Shown piece after piece: positions 7,869 through 16,440 of a stretch of 64,000 nt of DNA. Under the pieces are notes generated by a model, which saw nothing but the letters and a program-made list of their open reading frames with translations, had not been told where the DNA came from and did no database searches. Source of the stretch: JAWXCM01 sp034408745 (GTDB lineage Bacteria > Acidobacteriota > Terriglobia > Bryobacterales > Bryobacteraceae); assembly GCA_034408745.1 (NCBI GenBank), contig JAWXCM010000103.1, positions 15,188 to 79,187 of the forward strand, read 5' to 3'. A program made the position numbers and the translations under genes. Every line of letters begins with the position of its first letter. Positions within the stretch are counted from its first letter, which is position 1.

Positions 7869-8900
7869 TCAGATCTGAATTACGATCTTGGCCGCGCCGC
7901 CATCGCCGGTCTCCAGCATGTCGAACGCCGCATTCAGATCGTCGACGCCCATGCGGTGCGTGATGAGCTGCGCGAACAGCTTCGGGTTTGCTTTGAGCAA
8001 ATCGACCGCGGCCGGAGTTTCGTGGTTTGACCGGCGCACGTTATATATTACGGTTTCTTTACGGCGAAGCACGTGGAAATTGATGGGAATTACCGGCTCG
8101 GACGGAATACCGGTAATGACGCATCGACCGGCGCTGCGAGTGGCGTCGAACGTCTGCTGAATGGTTCCGGGTTTGGTAGCGCAATCGAAGCCACAATCGA
8201 CGCCGCGCTTTCCCGTCTCGGCCATGATTTGCTTTACGGGGTCGACCTGAGTGGGATCGATCACTACGTCGGCACCCATTTTCAGGGCGAGTTCACGCCG
8301 GTTTTTGCGGGGCTCAACACACCAAATTCGACCTGCACCAGAGATGCGCAATGACGCGATAGTCAGCAGCCCAATGGGGCCGGCGCCAAAGACAACAGCC
8401 GTTTCGCCGAGCTGAATCTTAGCCATACCCAGCGAGTGCACGACGACGGCGAGCGGCTCAAACAAAGTGGCGGTGTCGCTGTCCACAGCGTCGGGAATGG
8501 GCAGCACATTGTGAGCCGGAAGGTTCACGAATTCCCGGAAAAATCCAGGATCGGGCGGCGAACTGAGAAAGCGAATATTGCTGCAGACGTTGTGATGACC
8601 GCTGTGACAATGCTCGCAGTGATAGCAATAGAGCGCTGGTTCCAGCAGCGCCCGCGCTCCGGTAGTGACACCGGTAACGCCGGGACCCGCCTCCACGATC
8701 TCGCCCGTGGGCTCATGTCCGAGCACGACGGGGTAATTGATGATTACGTCGCCGATGGATCCTTCGGCGTAGTAATGCAAATCAGAGCCGCAGATTCCCA
8801 CGTGGCGCACGCGCACCTGGATTTCACCAGGGCCGGGGGGCACACGCTCAGCATCAAGGACGCGGAAACGTCGAGGTTCGTAGAGTTCGGAAACGAGCAC
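7869..8900 (-). CDS. Zinc-dependent medium-chain alcohol/polyol dehydrogenase
   Basis: A 343-residue enzyme of the sorbitol/threonine dehydrogenase branch. The catalytic-zinc region GICGSDLHYY and GHEPTGEI is present, as is the structural-zinc loop CYHCEHCHSGHHNVC with four cysteines. The NAD-binding motif is VVFGAGPIGLL near residue 175. It would oxidise a polyol or secondary alcohol with NAD; the exact substrate cannot be read from sequence. The start is GTG 8900, five bases after the stop of the zinc-ribbon gene, so the two form an operon. Its stop lies 3 bases from the convergent permease stop. Confidence 0.88.
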   Translation of the reverse strand: MLVSELYEPRRFRVLDAERVPPGPGEIQVRVRHVGICGSDLHYYAEGSIGDVIINYPVVLGHEPTGEIVEAGPGVTGVTTGARALLEPALYCYHCEHCHSGHHNVCSNIRFLSSPPDPGFFREFVNLPAHNVLPIPDAVDSDTATLFEPLAVVVHSLGMAKIQLGETAVVFGAGPIGLLTIASLRISGAGRIWCVEPRKNRRELALKMGADVVIDPTQVDPVKQIMAETGKRGVDCGFDCATKPGTIQQTFDATRSAGRCVITGIPSEPVIPINFHVLRRKETVIYNVRRSNHETPAAVDLLKANPKLFAQLITHRMGVDDLNAAFDMLETGDGGAAKIVIQI

Positions 8901-8905
8901 GTTGT

Positions 8906-9400
8906 TTATTTCTTAAAGAGATTGTCGAATGCGGCGCGGGCGTCGCTGGAGTTGCGCACCGCGGAGGGTACAACTACGGGAGGGGCAACGGTGGGCGCGG
9001 AACCATCCCGCATTACCGTTACTCTGGCGCTGAACAACTCGCACTCATTGCCTTTGTCCTTATATGGAAGGCGGGCGGGAATTGGCTTGAGACATTGAAA
9101 TCGTGTGGACGATTCGAAATGCGCACACTGCTTACAGCAATGCAGTTCGACGTTGCATTTCGGGCAATTTCCACGGAAATCGGTTCCTGGGGGGAGTATC
9201 GTCGCGCAACTGAAACAACGCGACGCGGTAACGGACTGCACAAGACGGGGAAGGCGGGGGCCGTTGGGGTCCTGGAGAGTTCTGGGGCCTTGTGGGCCGC
9301 GTGGCTTTTGGGAACCACCGCCATTGTCACGGCGCTCGCCGCCGCGGTCACGGTCGAGATCCTGATAACCGTGCTGCCTGTACTTACGATCCTGATCCAT
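8906..9400 (-). CDS. Small zinc-ribbon protein of unknown function
   Basis: A 164-residue protein in three parts. First is a charged, Gly/Pro/Arg-rich N-terminus (residues 1-55). Next is a cysteine-rich core (CFSCATILPPG, CPKCNVELHCCKQCAHF, FQCLKP), consistent with one or two zinc ribbons. Last is a Pro/Val linker before the tail ARAAFDNLFKK. I recognise no named family. The paired CxxC motifs resemble those of small nucleic-acid or protein-binding zinc proteins. It is the first gene of the two-gene operon with the dehydrogenase. Confidence 0.65.
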   Translation of the reverse strand: MDQDRKYRQHGYQDLDRDRGGERRDNGGGSQKPRGPQGPRTLQDPNGPRLPRLVQSVTASRCFSCATILPPGTDFRGNCPKCNVELHCCKQCAHFESSTRFQCLKPIPARLPYKDKGNECELFSARVTVMRDGSAPTVAPPVVVPSAVRNSSDARAAFDNLFKK

Positions 9401-9508
9401 AGCTATTCGAAATAGCTCCTTGATGTAATGCGGGGGGACAGAGAAAACCGGCTTAAACGGAATAGTTTAGCAGCAAGTTATTCCACCACCATTGTAGTCG
9501 AGAAACTC

Positions 9509-9531
9509 ACGGCGTGGGGGACGCCGTTTTT
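9509..9531 (+). terminator. Orphan rho-independent terminator
   Basis: ACGGCGT (9509-9515), a five-G loop, then ACGCCGT (9521-9527) running into TTTTT (9527-9531). The stem is perfect and the U tract is on the plus strand only. Both flanking genes are on the minus strand, so no known transcript uses it. Confidence 0.6.
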
Positions 9532-9555
9532 ACCCTCGACGGTTCTCCCTGCGAC

Positions 9556-9600
9556 TTCAACTGGTTCAGCCTCACCAGCGTGAGACTTGAACCAGTTGAA
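9556..9600. repeat. Long inverted repeat (13-base perfect stem, extended)
   Basis: TTCAACTGGTTCA (9556-9568) pairs perfectly with TGAACCAGTTGAA (9588-9600). Inner bases CCTCA and TGAG(A) extend the stem across a small bulge to a loop near 9576-9580. There is no U tract on either side, so it is more likely an RNA-processing or stability hairpin, or a relic of a repeat, than a terminator. It lies about 110 bases beyond the glgP stop. Confidence 0.6.
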
Positions 9601-9710
9601 ACACACCATAGCGGTTTTGTTTCGGCTCCGCCACGATGCGTTGCAGGAAACCAGTAGACGCAGTCCGCAGGGCAAATCGTTGCACAGTTTTTTTCAAACA
9701 ATTTCCACTG

Positions 9711-12263
9711 CTATTCGGTTCCCCACTTCAGGAGCGAGTTGCACGGGCGGGTAAGTGGGTTGTCGGAGTAGTTCGATCCCACACGGAGACCGTAGCCGAT
9801 CATGCCGGTCCGGTGCGGAGTGAACTCGCGGCCGAACACCCAGGCGGATCCTGCCTGCTCGATCGGCGGCAGCGTAAGGACCTCGGCGTTCTCCAGTTGT
9901 CCGGTTGGGCCGACACGCCCCACCACTGCCTCCACACGCACATCTTCCGGCTTCAGCCCGGCGAGATCGATAGTGGCGCGAAGGGGAATCGCCGAGCCGC
10001 TCAACACCGACGCCGTGGGCGCGGGTCCCAGATCCACGAACCGAACATTGTTCCAGACGCTTTGAATGTTCCAGTTCCAGCGGGAGCGTTCACGGGCCAG
10101 GTCGAAGTTGCTGGACCGGATCTCAGACCAGTGTTTGTGGGCGGGTTCGTACAGCTTCTCCAGATACTCGCCGACCATGCGCTGGCAGTTGAAGGAGGTG
10201 CTGATGTTCGTCAGGCACGTCTTCATTCGCTTCACCCATTCGTCCGGGACACCGTCATCGCCGCCGGAATAATACATGGGAACGATTTCGTTCTCCAGCA
10301 TGGAGTAGAGCGCGCTTGCGTGATACTCGTCCTGATCCTCAGAGTAGGGGACGCGGTCGCCGATGGCCCAGCCGCCGGATTCTTCGTAGGCTTCATCGAA
10401 CCAGCCGTCGAGGATGCTGCAGTTCAGCACGCCGTTCATGCTGGCCTTCATCCCCGAGGTACCGCAGGCTTCTTCGCCGCGGCGCGGTGTATTCAGCCAG
10501 AGGTCGACACTCTGCACCATCTCGCGGGCCACTTCGATGCCGTAATCCTCAAGGAATACGATGCGACGGGCCAGTGCCGGGTCCTTCGACATCTGGTAGA
10601 TCTCGCGGATGAACGTCTTGCCCGGATGGTCCTTGGGGTGCGCCTTACCCGCGATGACGATCTGCACGGGCATATCGGGATTGGTGAGCAGCTTCTTCAG
10701 GCGTACCGGGTCGCGGAACAGCAGCGTGGCGCGTTTGTAAGTAGCAAAGCGGCGCGCGAAGCCGATGGTGAAGGCTCCCGCATCAAGGACTTCGCCAAGC
10801 CGGCGCACTTCCGTACTCGACGCCTTGCGCTCCTGCGCGAAGCGGACCATGCGCTCGCGGACGAAGGCAATGAGGCGGCGCTTGCGGCGCTTGTGGGCCT
10901 CCCACAACTCCTGATCCGGGATGTCCCTGATCAGGTCCCAGGTGCGCGGATCGGGATAGCGCTCCCGCCAGTCGGGCTGCAGGTACTGGTCATAGAGCAG
11001 CGCGAAATCGCCGTTGAGGTAGCTGGGAAGATGGACGCCGTTGGTGACGGAGGTGATCGGAATTTCGCGCGTCGGCAGGTTGGGCCAGAGATCCTGCCAC
11101 ATTTCCTGCGACACATCGCGGTGCAGCACGCTGACCGCGTTGCGCCAGGCGGCAGTACGGAAGGCGAGCAGCGCCATGGAGAACCGTTCGTTGTTATCGC
11201 CCGGAGACTTGCGGCCCAGCGACATGAGCTGATCGAAGCCGATGCCCGCGCTCTGGCAGTATTCGCTGAAGTACTCGTACATCAAACCGGTATCGAAGAT
11301 GTCGATGCCGGCGGGCACGGAGGTGTGTGTGGTGAAGACGTTGTTGTGGCGGCTCGCCTCGAGCGATTCCTCGAAGGTGAGGCTGTTTTCCTGCATCAGC
11401 AGGCGGATGCGTTCCACAGCGAGGAAGGCCGAGTGGCCCTCGTTCATATGGAACACCGTGGGGGCGAGGCCGAGCGCCTTCAGCGCGCGCAGGCCGCCGA
11501 TGCCGAGCACGATTTCCTGACGCATGCGCGTGTGGATGTCGCCGCCGTACAGCGAGTCGGTAATGTCACGCTCGAAGTCGCGCTGGTTCTCGGGAATATT
11601 GGTATCGAGCAGGAACAGGCGGATGCGGCCGACGTGGATCACCCACACCTTCACGACTACAGGACCGGTGGGCAGCTTTACCGTGACTTTGAGTTCCGCG
11701 CCGCCGTCAGCCAGCACGGGCTCTACGGGAAGGGTGTAGAAGTCGTTGATGGGGTAGCGTTCCTGCTGCCAGCCATCGGGGTTGAGGTACTGATGCAGGT
11801 AGCCCTTCTGATAGAGAAGACCGACACCGACCAGCGGCAGGTCGGCATCGCTCGACGCCTTCATGTGGTCACCGGAGAGCAGGCCAAGACCTCCGGAGTA
11901 GATTGGCAGACACTCTGTCAGGCCGTACTCCATGGAGAAGTAGGCGATGAGTCGGTCCGACTCCGCGGCTTCCGACATCTGAATATAGCTGTCGTAGCGT
12001 TCACAGGCGCGCCTGTACAGCGTAAGGATGCGAGGGTCTCCTGCCGCGTGTTCCAGCGCCGACTGGGAGATGCGGCCCAGCATCAAAACCGGATTGTTGC
12101 CGCATTCTTTCCACAGGACTGGGTCGAACCTGCGAAACATAGTTCGCAGATTGTGATCCCACGTCCAGAGCAGGTTATGTGCAAGCTCCGACATGCGGGA
12201 CAACTGCGGCGGCAACGCCGGGCGAACCAGGAATTCTTTGAGAGGTTTAATTTGAAAGGCCAT
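9711..12263 (-). CDS. glgP: Alpha-glucan (glycogen/starch) phosphorylase, GT35
   Basis: An 850-residue phosphorylase of the long bacterial alpha-glucan type. It has an N-terminal domain of about 100 residues (LAHNLLWTWDHNLRTMF), then the glycogen-binding core IAYFSMEYGLTECLPIYSGGLG. The cofactor region is EEACGTSGMKASMNG, whose lysine binds pyridoxal phosphate. It releases glucose 1-phosphate from glycogen or maltodextrin in the cytoplasm. The C-terminal 100 residues form a beta-rich extension typical of this subfamily. It stands alone and is divergent from egtB across 131 bases. The opposite strand is free of stops for almost the whole gene, a codon-composition effect. Confidence 0.93.
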   Translation of the reverse strand: MAFQIKPLKEFLVRPALPPQLSRMSELAHNLLWTWDHNLRTMFRRFDPVLWKECGNNPVLMLGRISQSALEHAAGDPRILTLYRRACERYDSYIQMSEAAESDRLIAYFSMEYGLTECLPIYSGGLGLLSGDHMKASSDADLPLVGVGLLYQKGYLHQYLNPDGWQQERYPINDFYTLPVEPVLADGGAELKVTVKLPTGPVVVKVWVIHVGRIRLFLLDTNIPENQRDFERDITDSLYGGDIHTRMRQEIVLGIGGLRALKALGLAPTVFHMNEGHSAFLAVERIRLLMQENSLTFEESLEASRHNNVFTTHTSVPAGIDIFDTGLMYEYFSEYCQSAGIGFDQLMSLGRKSPGDNNERFSMALLAFRTAAWRNAVSVLHRDVSQEMWQDLWPNLPTREIPITSVTNGVHLPSYLNGDFALLYDQYLQPDWRERYPDPRTWDLIRDIPDQELWEAHKRRKRRLIAFVRERMVRFAQERKASSTEVRRLGEVLDAGAFTIGFARRFATYKRATLLFRDPVRLKKLLTNPDMPVQIVIAGKAHPKDHPGKTFIREIYQMSKDPALARRIVFLEDYGIEVAREMVQSVDLWLNTPRRGEEACGTSGMKASMNGVLNCSILDGWFDEAYEESGGWAIGDRVPYSEDQDEYHASALYSMLENEIVPMYYSGGDDGVPDEWVKRMKTCLTNISTSFNCQRMVGEYLEKLYEPAHKHWSEIRSSNFDLARERSRWNWNIQSVWNNVRFVDLGPAPTASVLSGSAIPLRATIDLAGLKPEDVRVEAVVGRVGPTGQLENAEVLTLPPIEQAGSAWVFGREFTPHRTGMIGYGLRVGSNYSDNPLTRPCNSLLKWGTE

Positions 12264-12394
12264 GCGTCAAACGGATTCTGCGGAGATATGAACTCCCACT
12301 GTACCATCGGTACGCTGGCGGTGGCTGGCGGACGCTTACAGTGAGATCCCTGAACAGGAAGTCCGCGGCGCCGCTTCGTGGCATCTTAGAAGGA

Positions 12395-13570
12395 ATGACG
12401 GTGTCAGGCAGCGATCAGGCAGTACTGCATCGCGCAAGGACTGTGGTGGACAACGTGTTCGCACTTCTGCGCGGCGACAGCATTTATGAGCGTCCGATTT
12501 CGGAGCGCCACAGAACTATATTCTACGTGGGACACGTGGAGGCTTTCGATCAGAATCTACTGCGGGAAACCGGGAGGCTGCCGGAGTTCAACCCGGCCCT
12601 CGACCGGCTTTTCGCCTTTGGCATCGACCCCGATTCCAGTTCACTGCCCAGCGACGCGCCGTCGGACTGGCCGGATCGTGGCGCGGTCGGCGACTACTGT
12701 GCGCAGGTTCGGGAGAATGTGGACGCCTGCTGGAATCAGGCTCCCGAGCAGCTCCGGTGCGTCGCACTGGAGCACCGTCTGATGCATGCCGAAACGCTCG
12801 CTTACATGCTTCACAACTTCCCCCACGACCGGCTGGTGCGTCCGGGTGCGGCGGAGAGTTCGGAATCGAACGGGCCGGTTCGGCGCAGTGGTGTGGGCCT
12901 GGAAGTTCCCCTCGGAGTGGCGACGCTGGGCCGGCATTGCAACGAAGGGTTCGGGTGGGACAACGAGTTTCCGCGCACCGATGTGGAGGTCGACCGCTTC
13001 GTCATCGAGCAACGCAAAGTCAGCAACGGAGAGTATCTTGACTTTGTGCGCGCCGGCGGATCGACGCCGCACTTCTGGGTGGAGCGCGGTGGCACGTGGT
13101 TTCTGAGGCGCATGTTCGATGAGATTCCCCTGCCGCTCGACTGGCCGGCGTGGGTGACGCACAATCAGGCTGCGTCCTATGCCGGATGGCGTGGGGGGCG
13201 GTTGCCGTCCGAGGCCGAATGGCACCGCGCGTCCGAAGGCGCCGACTTTGCGGCGGGCAACTTCGATGCACGCCGCTTCGATCCCGAGCCTGTGGATGCG
13301 AACCGGACATCGGTGAGCCGGTGGGGCGTTGAGGATCTGTGCGGCAATGGCTGGGAGTGGACGTCGTCCCCCTTTCGTCCTTTCCCGGGATTCGAACCGT
13401 TTTCGTTTTACCCTGGTTACTCGGCCAACTTCTTCGATGAGGAACACTTTGTGTTAAAAGGCGCTTCACCCCGTACCGACGCTGTGTTCACGCGCCATTC
13501 CTTCCGCAACTGGTTCCGGAGGGACTACCCTTATGTGTTCGCGGGTTTTCGATGCATACACAAGTCGTAA
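12395..13570 (+). CDS. egtB: EgtB-like sulfoxide synthase (DinB-like plus FGE-sulfatase domain)
   Basis: A 391-residue protein. The N-terminal DinB-like four-helix domain carries the iron ligands H47 (FYVGHVEAF) and H127/H131 (EHRLMHAET). The C-terminal formylglycine-enzyme-like domain contains WDNEFPRT, GGRLPSEAEWHRAS and LCGNGWEWTSSPF. In the ergothioneine pathway EgtB joins a sulfur donor to the imidazole of trimethylhistidine using iron and oxygen. egtD follows with a 19-base overlap, which fixes the pathway. The frame is open back to GTG 12341. ATG 12395 is chosen because homology begins soon after it, though GTG 12401, with AGAAGGA 8 bases upstream, is an equally good start. Confidence 0.87.
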   Translation: MTVSGSDQAVLHRARTVVDNVFALLRGDSIYERPISERHRTIFYVGHVEAFDQNLLRETGRLPEFNPALDRLFAFGIDPDSSSLPSDAPSDWPDRGAVGDYCAQVRENVDACWNQAPEQLRCVALEHRLMHAETLAYMLHNFPHDRLVRPGAAESSESNGPVRRSGVGLEVPLGVATLGRHCNEGFGWDNEFPRTDVEVDRFVIEQRKVSNGEYLDFVRAGGSTPHFWVERGGTWFLRRMFDEIPLPLDWPAWVTHNQAASYAGWRGGRLPSEAEWHRASEGADFAAGNFDARRFDPEPVDANRTSVSRWGVEDLCGNGWEWTSSPFRPFPGFEPFSFYPGYSANFFDEEHFVLKGASPRTDAVFTRHSFRNWFRRDYPYVFAGFRCIHKS

Positions 13571-14487
13571 CGGAGTTTGGGGAGCAGGTTCGGCTCGGTT
13601 TGACGCGGTCCGGTCAGAAGACGCTGCCGACGAAGTATCTGTATGACGACGTGGGCAGCGCGTTGTTCGACGCGATCACCGCGCTGGAGGAATACGGGCT
13701 GACGCGCGCGGATCTGCGGCTGCTTCGACGCCATGCGCGGGATATCGCGGGCCTGTCGAACGGCACCACGCAGATCGCCGAGCTGGGAAGTGGAAACGGA
13801 TCGAAGACGCGGGCTCTGCTGGAGGCTTTTCCGCAGGGCGTGAAGTACCGGCCTGTCGACCTGTCTCGCGCCGCTCTGGAGGCGTGCCGCAAGGAACTGG
13901 CGGCCTGGCCCGTGGAGCCCGTGGAGGCTGACTTCCTGCACGGACTGGAGCACGTAGCGTCGACTCGTCAGAGTGGGTCGATGCTGGTGCTCTTTCTGGG
14001 AAGCAACATCGGGAACTTTGAGCGCGATGCGATCCCCGGGTTCCTGCATGAGATTCGAACGCGGCTGCGAGTCGGCGACGGAATGCTGCTGGGCGCGGAT
14101 TTGCTGAAGCCCGTACGACAGCTGGTAGAGGCGTATGACGATCCGGCCGGTGTGACGGCTGCGTTCAACCGAAATCTGCTGGCGCGCGTCAACCGACAAA
14201 TGGGTGCGAATTTTGAGCTTCGCCGCTACGGTCACGAGGCGCGCTGGAATGAATCGAAGCGGCGGATCGAAATGCATCTGTGTGCGCGAACTGAGCAGCG
14301 CGTCCGTCTGGAGGAGCTCGGCCTTGAGGTCTTGATCCGTGCCGGGGAGACGATTCATACTGAGTCGTCCCACAAGTTCGAAATCGACGAGCTCCGCGGA
14401 TTTTCGCAACTTGCCGGATTCTCCGTCATCGAAACATGGCAAGACGCGGAGTGGCCGTTCGCGGAGATGTTGCTAAGGGCAGTGTAA
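13552..14487 (+). CDS. egtD: L-histidine N-alpha-methyltransferase
   Basis: A 311-residue SAM-dependent methyltransferase of the EgtD family. It shows LPTKYLYDDVGSALFDAITAL at the N-terminus (the family's Y-D-D-x-G-S-x-L-F segment), the SAM loop AELGSGNGSKTRALL near residue 75, VLFLGSNIGNF, and EMHLCARTEQ in the substrate domain. It converts histidine to hercynine, the first step of ergothioneine synthesis. The 19-base overlap with egtB suggests translational coupling. egtA, egtC and egtE are not nearby. Many non-actinobacterial pathways use only the B-D pair with cysteine as the sulfur donor, and this locus looks like one. Confidence 0.92.
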   Translation: MHTQVVTEFGEQVRLGLTRSGQKTLPTKYLYDDVGSALFDAITALEEYGLTRADLRLLRRHARDIAGLSNGTTQIAELGSGNGSKTRALLEAFPQGVKYRPVDLSRAALEACRKELAAWPVEPVEADFLHGLEHVASTRQSGSMLVLFLGSNIGNFERDAIPGFLHEIRTRLRVGDGMLLGADLLKPVRQLVEAYDDPAGVTAAFNRNLLARVNRQMGANFELRRYGHEARWNESKRRIEMHLCARTEQRVRLEELGLEVLIRAGETIHTESSHKFEIDELRGFSQLAGFSVIETWQDAEWPFAEMLLRAV

Positions 14488-14499
14488 GGAGAAAAACAA

Positions 14500-14763
14500 A
14501 TGAAGCAATGTACGCATCTGGATCAGATCCAGGACGTGAAGCCTTCCGTCAGTGGCTGCGAGGACTGCATGAAGATCGGCGCCCGCTGGCTTCACCTCCG
14601 CCTGTGTCTGACGTGCGGCCACATGGGCTGTTGCGATTCCTCGCCCAATAAACACGCCACGCAGCATTTTCACGATACGGGGCATCCGCTGATCGCGTCG
14701 GCCGAACCGGGTGAGAACTGGGCCTGGTGCAGCATCGACAAAGTGTATCTGGAGCCCTCTTGA
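14500..14763 (+). CDS. UBP-type zinc-finger protein
   Basis: An 87-residue single-domain protein matching the ubiquitin-hydrolase zinc finger (zf-UBP). It has CTHLDQIQDV, CEDCMKIGARWLHLRLCLTCGHMGCCDSS, and HATQHFHDTGHPL, giving the expected Cys/His ligands. A clear AAGGAG ribosome binding site precedes ATG 14500. In bacteria this domain stands alone and, as here, often sits beside a receiver-thioredoxin-reductase gene and a cyclic-nucleotide-domain kinase, so a signalling or redox-sensing role is likely. Its TGA overlaps the TTG of the next gene. Confidence 0.85.
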   Translation: MKQCTHLDQIQDVKPSVSGCEDCMKIGARWLHLRLCLTCGHMGCCDSSPNKHATQHFHDTGHPLIASAEPGENWAWCSIDKVYLEPS

Positions 14764-16439
14764 TCCGGCCCGTTCTGTTGACGGTGGATGACGATCCGCA
14801 AGTGCTGCGCGCGATTGAACGCGATCTGCGCCGGCAGTATGCGGAGCACTACCGTGTGATCCGGGCCCAGTCGGGGGCCGAAGGGCTCGATGTACTGAAG
14901 CAACTGCAGCTGCGAAACGAACCCGTGGCGCTGATGCTGGTGGATCAACGCATGCCGGAGATGACGGGCGTCGAGTTTCTCCGCAAGGCGATGCCGCTGT
15001 TTCCTCAGGCACGGCGCGCGCTGTTGACGGCGTATGCGGACACGGAAGCCGCTATCCACGCGATCAACGAAGTTCACGTCAACAACTATTTGCTGAAGCC
15101 GTGGGATCCACCTGAGGAGCGGTTGTATCCCGTCATCACGGATTTGCTGGAAGACTGGCTGAGCGAGTTTCGTCCGCCATTCACCGGGGTTCGCGTTCTG
15201 GGTACGCGATGGTCGCCACATTCGCACAGCACGCGAGATTTCCTGTCGCGCAACCGGATTCCGTTCCAGTGGCTCGACATCGAAAAATGGGACTCGGACG
15301 AAGAGGTTCGGCGCGTGGCGGAAGCCGCGGGTGTCGAGCGTGCGTGCGATCTGCCCGTGGTGATTTTCGAAGACGGTTCCGTGCTGGTGCGCCCTGAGCC
15401 TGTGCAGATCGCGACAAAGCTGGGGCTCGGCACGAAGCCTGCCGCCGACTTCTACGATCTGCTGATTGTGGGTGGCGGCCCCGGCGGTCTGGCAGCGGCC
15501 GTGTATGGCGCGTCGGAGGGTCTGAAGACCGTAATGGTGGAGCGTGAAGCTCCGGGCGGGCAGGCGGGACAGAGCTCGCGCATCGAGAACTATCTCGGGT
15601 TTCCGGAAGGGCTCAGTGGAAGTCAGCTGGCCGACCGCGCGGTGAAGCAGGCGCGGCGTTTTGGCGTCGAAATCATTACGCCGCAGGAAGCGAAGAGTCT
15701 GCGCGTCGACAATCAGTATCGCGTTGTGCAACTGCTGGACGGCGTGGAGATCGCGTGTCATGCTCTGCTGATCGCGACGGGTGTGCAGTACAAACATCTG
15801 GATGTGCCCGGCATGGCCCGGCTGCAGGGTGCGGGCATCTACTATGGCGCTGCGATCACAGAAGCGCTGGCGTGCAAGGATGAGACGGTGTTTGTGGTCG
15901 GCGGAGCAAACTCGGCAGGGCAGGCCGCGATGCATTTCGCAAAGTACGCGCGGGAAGTTGTCATGCTGGTGCGCGGCGAAGGACTGTCGGCGACGATGTC
16001 CGATTATCTGATTCGTCAGATCGAGTCGACTCCGAACATTCGCGTGGAAACGCATTCGCAGGTGTTGGAGGTGTTCGGCACGGATCACCTGGAAGAGATC
16101 GCGATTGCGTGCGGTCACTCGGGAACCGTGGATCGGGTTGCGGCGAGGTCGCTGTTCATCTTCATTGGAGCTGAGCCTCGCACGGACTGGCTGGACGGCT
16201 CAGTGGAGCGCGACGTCCGCGGGTTTGTGCCGACAGGCCGGGATTTGATTCGCGACGGCAAACGGCCTAAGGGCTGGACTGCGGACCGTGATCCGTACCT
16301 GCTGGAAACAAGTGTTCCGGGCGTGTTTGCGGTTGGCGACGTACGGTCGGGGTCAGTGAAGCGCGTGGCCACTTCGGTTGGCGAAGGGTCGATGGCAGTG
16401 CAGTTTGTGCATCAGTATCTCGCGAGTCTCGGACGGTAG
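14760..16439 (+). CDS. Fused response regulator, glutaredoxin-like and thioredoxin-reductase-like protein
   Basis: A 559-residue three-domain protein. Residues 1-135 are a receiver with DDD at 10-12, phosphoacceptor D62 (LVDQRMPE) and a KPWDPP switch end. Residues 143-220 look like a glutaredoxin fold with cis-Pro motif DLPVVIFEDGS, but the CxxC site is replaced by SPHS. Residues 230-559 are a flavin oxidoreductase with GGGPGGLAAAVYG for FAD, VVGGANSAGQAAM for NAD(P)H, and the closing FAVGDVRSGSVKR. The CxxC of thioredoxin reductase is also missing (YYGAAITEALACKDE). The start is TTG 14760 with GGAG at 14751, overlapping the upstream stop. The longer frame from 14727 is rejected. Confidence 0.85.
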   Translation: MIRPVLLTVDDDPQVLRAIERDLRRQYAEHYRVIRAQSGAEGLDVLKQLQLRNEPVALMLVDQRMPEMTGVEFLRKAMPLFPQARRALLTAYADTEAAIHAINEVHVNNYLLKPWDPPEERLYPVITDLLEDWLSEFRPPFTGVRVLGTRWSPHSHSTRDFLSRNRIPFQWLDIEKWDSDEEVRRVAEAAGVERACDLPVVIFEDGSVLVRPEPVQIATKLGLGTKPAADFYDLLIVGGGPGGLAAAVYGASEGLKTVMVEREAPGGQAGQSSRIENYLGFPEGLSGSQLADRAVKQARRFGVEIITPQEAKSLRVDNQYRVVQLLDGVEIACHALLIATGVQYKHLDVPGMARLQGAGIYYGAAITEALACKDETVFVVGGANSAGQAAMHFAKYAREVVMLVRGEGLSATMSDYLIRQIESTPNIRVETHSQVLEVFGTDHLEEIAIACGHSGTVDRVAARSLFIFIGAEPRTDWLDGSVERDVRGFVPTGRDLIRDGKRPKGWTADRDPYLLETSVPGVFAVGDVRSGSVKRVATSVGEGSMAVQFVHQYLASLGR

Positions 16440-16440
16440 T

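Larger units (their letters stand above)
9401..9710. other. 310-base intergenic region with two strong stem-loops, no convincing gene
   Basis: This gap between two leftward genes holds two hairpins, listed separately. It also has two overlapping minus-strand frames of about 65 codons (9478-9675 and 9507-9701) that look like conceptual translations of decayed sequence. I see no ribosome binding site or recognisable domain in either. The plus-strand terminator here has no identified gene before it, leaving room for a short untranslated RNA between about 9401 and 9532. Confidence 0.5.

Noticed and set aside
9478..9701. Two overlapping minus-strand frames of about 65 codons
   Set aside because: There is no ribosome binding site or domain, they share one region in two frames, and the hairpins interrupt it, so a real gene is not supported.
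9636..12344. A 902-codon open frame on the plus strand
   Set aside because: It is exactly antisense to the well-supported glycogen phosphorylase gene and its translation shows no recognisable domain. Long antisense frames are expected from high GC at codon position three.
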